This document shows positions 40,920 through 42,614 of a stretch of DNA of 42,614 nt, in pieces. The stretch's first letter is position 1. Each line of letters opens with the position of its first letter. The translations under genes were made by a program, and so were the position numbers. Source of the stretch: SIG575 sp045534165. GTDB lineage: Bacteria > Bacillota > Clostridia > Oscillospirales > Acutalibacteraceae. The stretch lies in assembly GCA_045534165.1 (NCBI GenBank), contig JAZSJD010000089.1, forward strand, positions 1 through 42,614, read 5' to 3'. The notes beneath the pieces were generated by a model, which had not been told where the DNA came from, did no database searches, and saw only the letters and a program-made list of their open reading frames with translations.

Positions 40920-42050
40920 TTATTTAAGTTTTTCTGTGAAGTCTGACATCATGTCAGCAATTTTTATCTGCTGTGGACAAACCGCCTCGCAGGATTTACA
41001 GCCGATACAGGCAGATGGACGTTTATCCTCAGGCAATGATGAAATTTCAAGAGAAACAAGAAAACTTGGTCCCCTATAGCATATTTCATTATATTGTGAA
41101 ATAAAGCGAGGAATGTTAAGTTCCATCGGACAATGGTTTGTGCAATAACTGCATTCTGTGCAAGGAAGTGAGTTTTTAGCAATCATTGTTTCTGCAATTT
41201 TGAAAAGTGCATTGGTTTCATTTTCGTCAAGAGGCTTTTCTCTTTCAAAATATGAGATGTTTTCTTCAAGTTGCTTAAAATTCGACATACCTGAAAGCAC
41301 CATCTTAACTTCAGGGAATTGCTGAAGAAAACGGAAAGACCATTCAATGATGTTTGCTTCAGGTCTGAATTTTTTAAGCTCACTCGTATCTTCATCAGTA
41401 AGTTCTGCAAATTTACCACCACGAAGCGGTTCCATAACCCAGACAGGAATATCCCACTTACGAAGTAATTCCATTTTTGCCTTTGCATCTTGGAATGACC
41501 AGTCAAACCAATTAAGCTGAATCTGACAAAACTCCATATCTTTTCCGTAAGCTTCAAGAAAACGCTTTAAAACGGGCAAGCTACCATGTGCAGAGAAGCC
41601 AAGGTGTTTAATCCTGCCATTTTCTTTCTGCTTTTTAAGGTAGTCAAAAATGCCATATTCCGGATTAAGATAAGCATCGATATTTACCTCGCAAACATTA
41701 TGGAACATATAAAAATCAAAATATTCCATACCTGTTTTTTCAAGCTGTTTTTCAAAAACCTCTTCCACTTTATCAACAAGTGAAGAATCATAGCCGGGAA
41801 ATTTTGTTGCAATGTAAAAACTATCACGTGGATATTTGCTGAGAATTTTTCCCATAACTATTTCTGAACGACCTGCATGGTAACCCCATGCAGTATCAAA
41901 ATAGTTAATGCCTTTTTTAAACGCATACTCAACCATTTTTTCAGTTTCAATTTCCTCAATGAATGGATTTCCGTAACCGTCACCCGGCAAACGCATACAT
42001 CCCAGACCTAATGAAGAAAGTTTTTTGCCTTTAAATTCTTTATAAATCAT
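40920..42050 (-). CDS. Aldo/keto reductase with C-terminal 4Fe-4S ferredoxin domain
   Basis: A 376-residue oxidoreductase. Residues about 1-270 are an aldo/keto reductase barrel: SSLGLGCMRLP, INYFDTAWGYHAGRSE (catalytic Asp and Tyr), FYIATKFPG (catalytic Lys) and FYMFHNVCE (His). The C-terminus has two 4Fe-4S clusters: CTECSYCTNHCP near residue 295 and CIGCKSCEAVCP near 350. This architecture is common in anaerobes and suggests electron transfer to or from ferredoxin rather than NADPH alone. The substrate is unknown. It follows the topoisomerase gene by 11 bases. Confidence 0.9.
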   Translation of the reverse strand: MIYKEFKGKKLSSLGLGCMRLPGDGYGNPFIEEIETEKMVEYAFKKGINYFDTAWGYHAGRSEIVMGKILSKYPRDSFYIATKFPGYDSSLVDKVEEVFEKQLEKTGMEYFDFYMFHNVCEVNIDAYLNPEYGIFDYLKKQKENGRIKHLGFSAHGSLPVLKRFLEAYGKDMEFCQIQLNWFDWSFQDAKAKMELLRKWDIPVWVMEPLRGGKFAELTDEDTSELKKFRPEANIIEWSFRFLQQFPEVKMVLSGMSNFKQLEENISYFEREKPLDENETNALFKIAETMIAKNSLPCTECSYCTNHCPMELNIPRFISQYNEICYRGPSFLVSLEISSLPEDKRPSACIGCKSCEAVCPQQIKIADMMSDFTEKLK

Positions 42051-42061
42051 ATTTTTCTACC

Positions 42062-42614
42062 TTATAACATACTGATTTGTTCTTCTGCTTCACCTGCATC
42101 TTCAGCACTGAGTAACATACCCAGAGCAGGAAGATTTTTCGTTTTATATCTGTATGGTTTTGCGAACTCACCTTGTTTGTAATCCCTTACACTATAAAGC
42201 TTCTGATCTTTTTTAAGTGTCATAACAGAAACACCAATTGTGTCTTTGGTAGTTTTGGGAGTGATAACACCCGTATTGATAAGCAAATGTCTGCCGGCAG
42301 AAGAAATGAGAACAACCTCTTTATCTTCTTCAATGTATTTGACACCGACAAGTGGTGACTTATCACTATAAGCCTTTATAAGCTTTTTACGGTTAGTCTT
42401 TGTTTCGTATGATTTCAAATCAACCTTTGCAACCTTACCGTTTTCGAAGAAGAACATTACATAACCTTTATAGTCAGTTGTTGCAATCATATGAATTGCA
42501 GTTTCCCCTTCTTCCATATCAAGGCGGGAACCTACAAATTCACCTAAATTGCTTGCTTTTGTTTCATCAAAATCATTAGCTTTAGCTTTATAAACCTGAC
42601 ACTTGTTTGTAAAG
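42062..42614 (-). CDS. Type IIA topoisomerase subunit A (GyrA/ParC-like), C-terminal part
   Basis: The visible 183 codons are the C-terminal end of a gene that starts beyond the right edge, read from 42613 with one extra base at 42614. They show the beta-pinwheel repeats of GyrA/ParC: TNKCQVYKAKANDFDE, VMFFFENGKVAKVDL, VVLISSAGRHLLI and the later GVSVMTL. No GyrA box (QRRGGKG type) is seen in this part, and the sequence is closer to the decatenating ParC form, but the catalytic Tyr and the key domain are outside. It is likely the upstream partner of the aldo/keto reductase operon. Confidence 0.85.
   Translation of the reverse strand, partial: FTNKCQVYKAKANDFDETKASNLGEFVGSRLDMEEGETAIHMIATTDYKGYVMFFFENGKVAKVDLKSYETKTNRKKLIKAYSDKSPLVGVKYIEEDKEVVLISSAGRHLLINTGVITPKTTKDTIGVSVMTLKKDQKLYSVRDYKQGEFAKPYRYKTKNLPALGMLLSAEDAGEAEEQISML

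Overview
This window looks like AT-rich chromosomal DNA from a low-GC Gram-positive of the class Clostridia, most likely a gut Oscillospiraceae/Ruminococcaceae-type bacterium. The basis is the DnaB/DnaI-type helicase loaders, the ECF transporter core next to truA, the DUF5711-CvpA pair, strong AGGAGG ribosome sites, near-consensus sigma-A promoters with 17-bp spacers, and a cysteine-rich protein that resembles one I remember from that group. The exact taxon is inference. Gene density is high and no stretch over 300 bases lacks a gene.

Layout. 1-143: the 5' end of an IS3-like insertion sequence that runs off the left edge, inserted about 20 bp after a sugar-phosphate isomerase gene. 164-4839 (minus): SIS isomerase and a lipoprotein from one promoter; a dnaB/D-like, dnaI-like, YjdF-like membrane protein and XRE regulator operon from another. 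4923-9317 (minus): a ManNAc-6-P epimerase and ROK kinase pair behind the rpsB-tsf operon, then an SGNH hydrolase. 9392-9637: a tRNA-Gly/tRNA-Arg operon with its own promoter and terminator. 9753-22444 (minus): a long block read from a ruvC promoter (ruvC-ruvA-ruvB-glmM-methyltransferase-ecfA1-ecfA2-ecfT-truA-DUF5711), followed by cvpA-pgsA-clp (zinc-finger Clp ATPase) with a further promoter. 22541-24981: MFS transporter and a YqeG-type HAD phosphatase. 25001-28615: GH43 glycosidase, a LicD-type protein with a degenerate SDR-like N-terminus, and a lipid kinase. 28617-30599: phosphoglucomutase and a 32-residue membrane peptide.

30625-31515 (plus): a solitary protein with 27 cysteines. 31521-34259 (minus): queA-tgt (queuosine) with a lipoprotein. 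34292-37217 (plus): asd-dapA-dapB, the start of the lysine/diaminopimelate branch. 37293-38546 (plus): an ECF sigma factor fused to a large C-terminal domain. 38653-40777 (minus): a secreted GH36-type glycosidase with an unusual palindrome upstream. 40920-42614 (minus): a ferredoxin-type aldo/keto reductase behind the C-terminal part of a GyrA/ParC-type topoisomerase subunit.

Most of the window is housekeeping. Precursors for the cell envelope recur (glmM, dapAB, pgsA, LicD, lipid kinase, nanE/ROK), along with carbohydrate use (GH43, GH36, phosphoglucomutase, MFS). I see no CRISPR array, prophage, toxin-antitoxin or defence island. The most interesting items are a hairpin that buries the ribosome site of the IS transposase, the SDR-LicD fusion, the sigma factor fusion, the cysteine-rich protein, an unannotated 32-residue gene, and dyads placed on or near several promoters.
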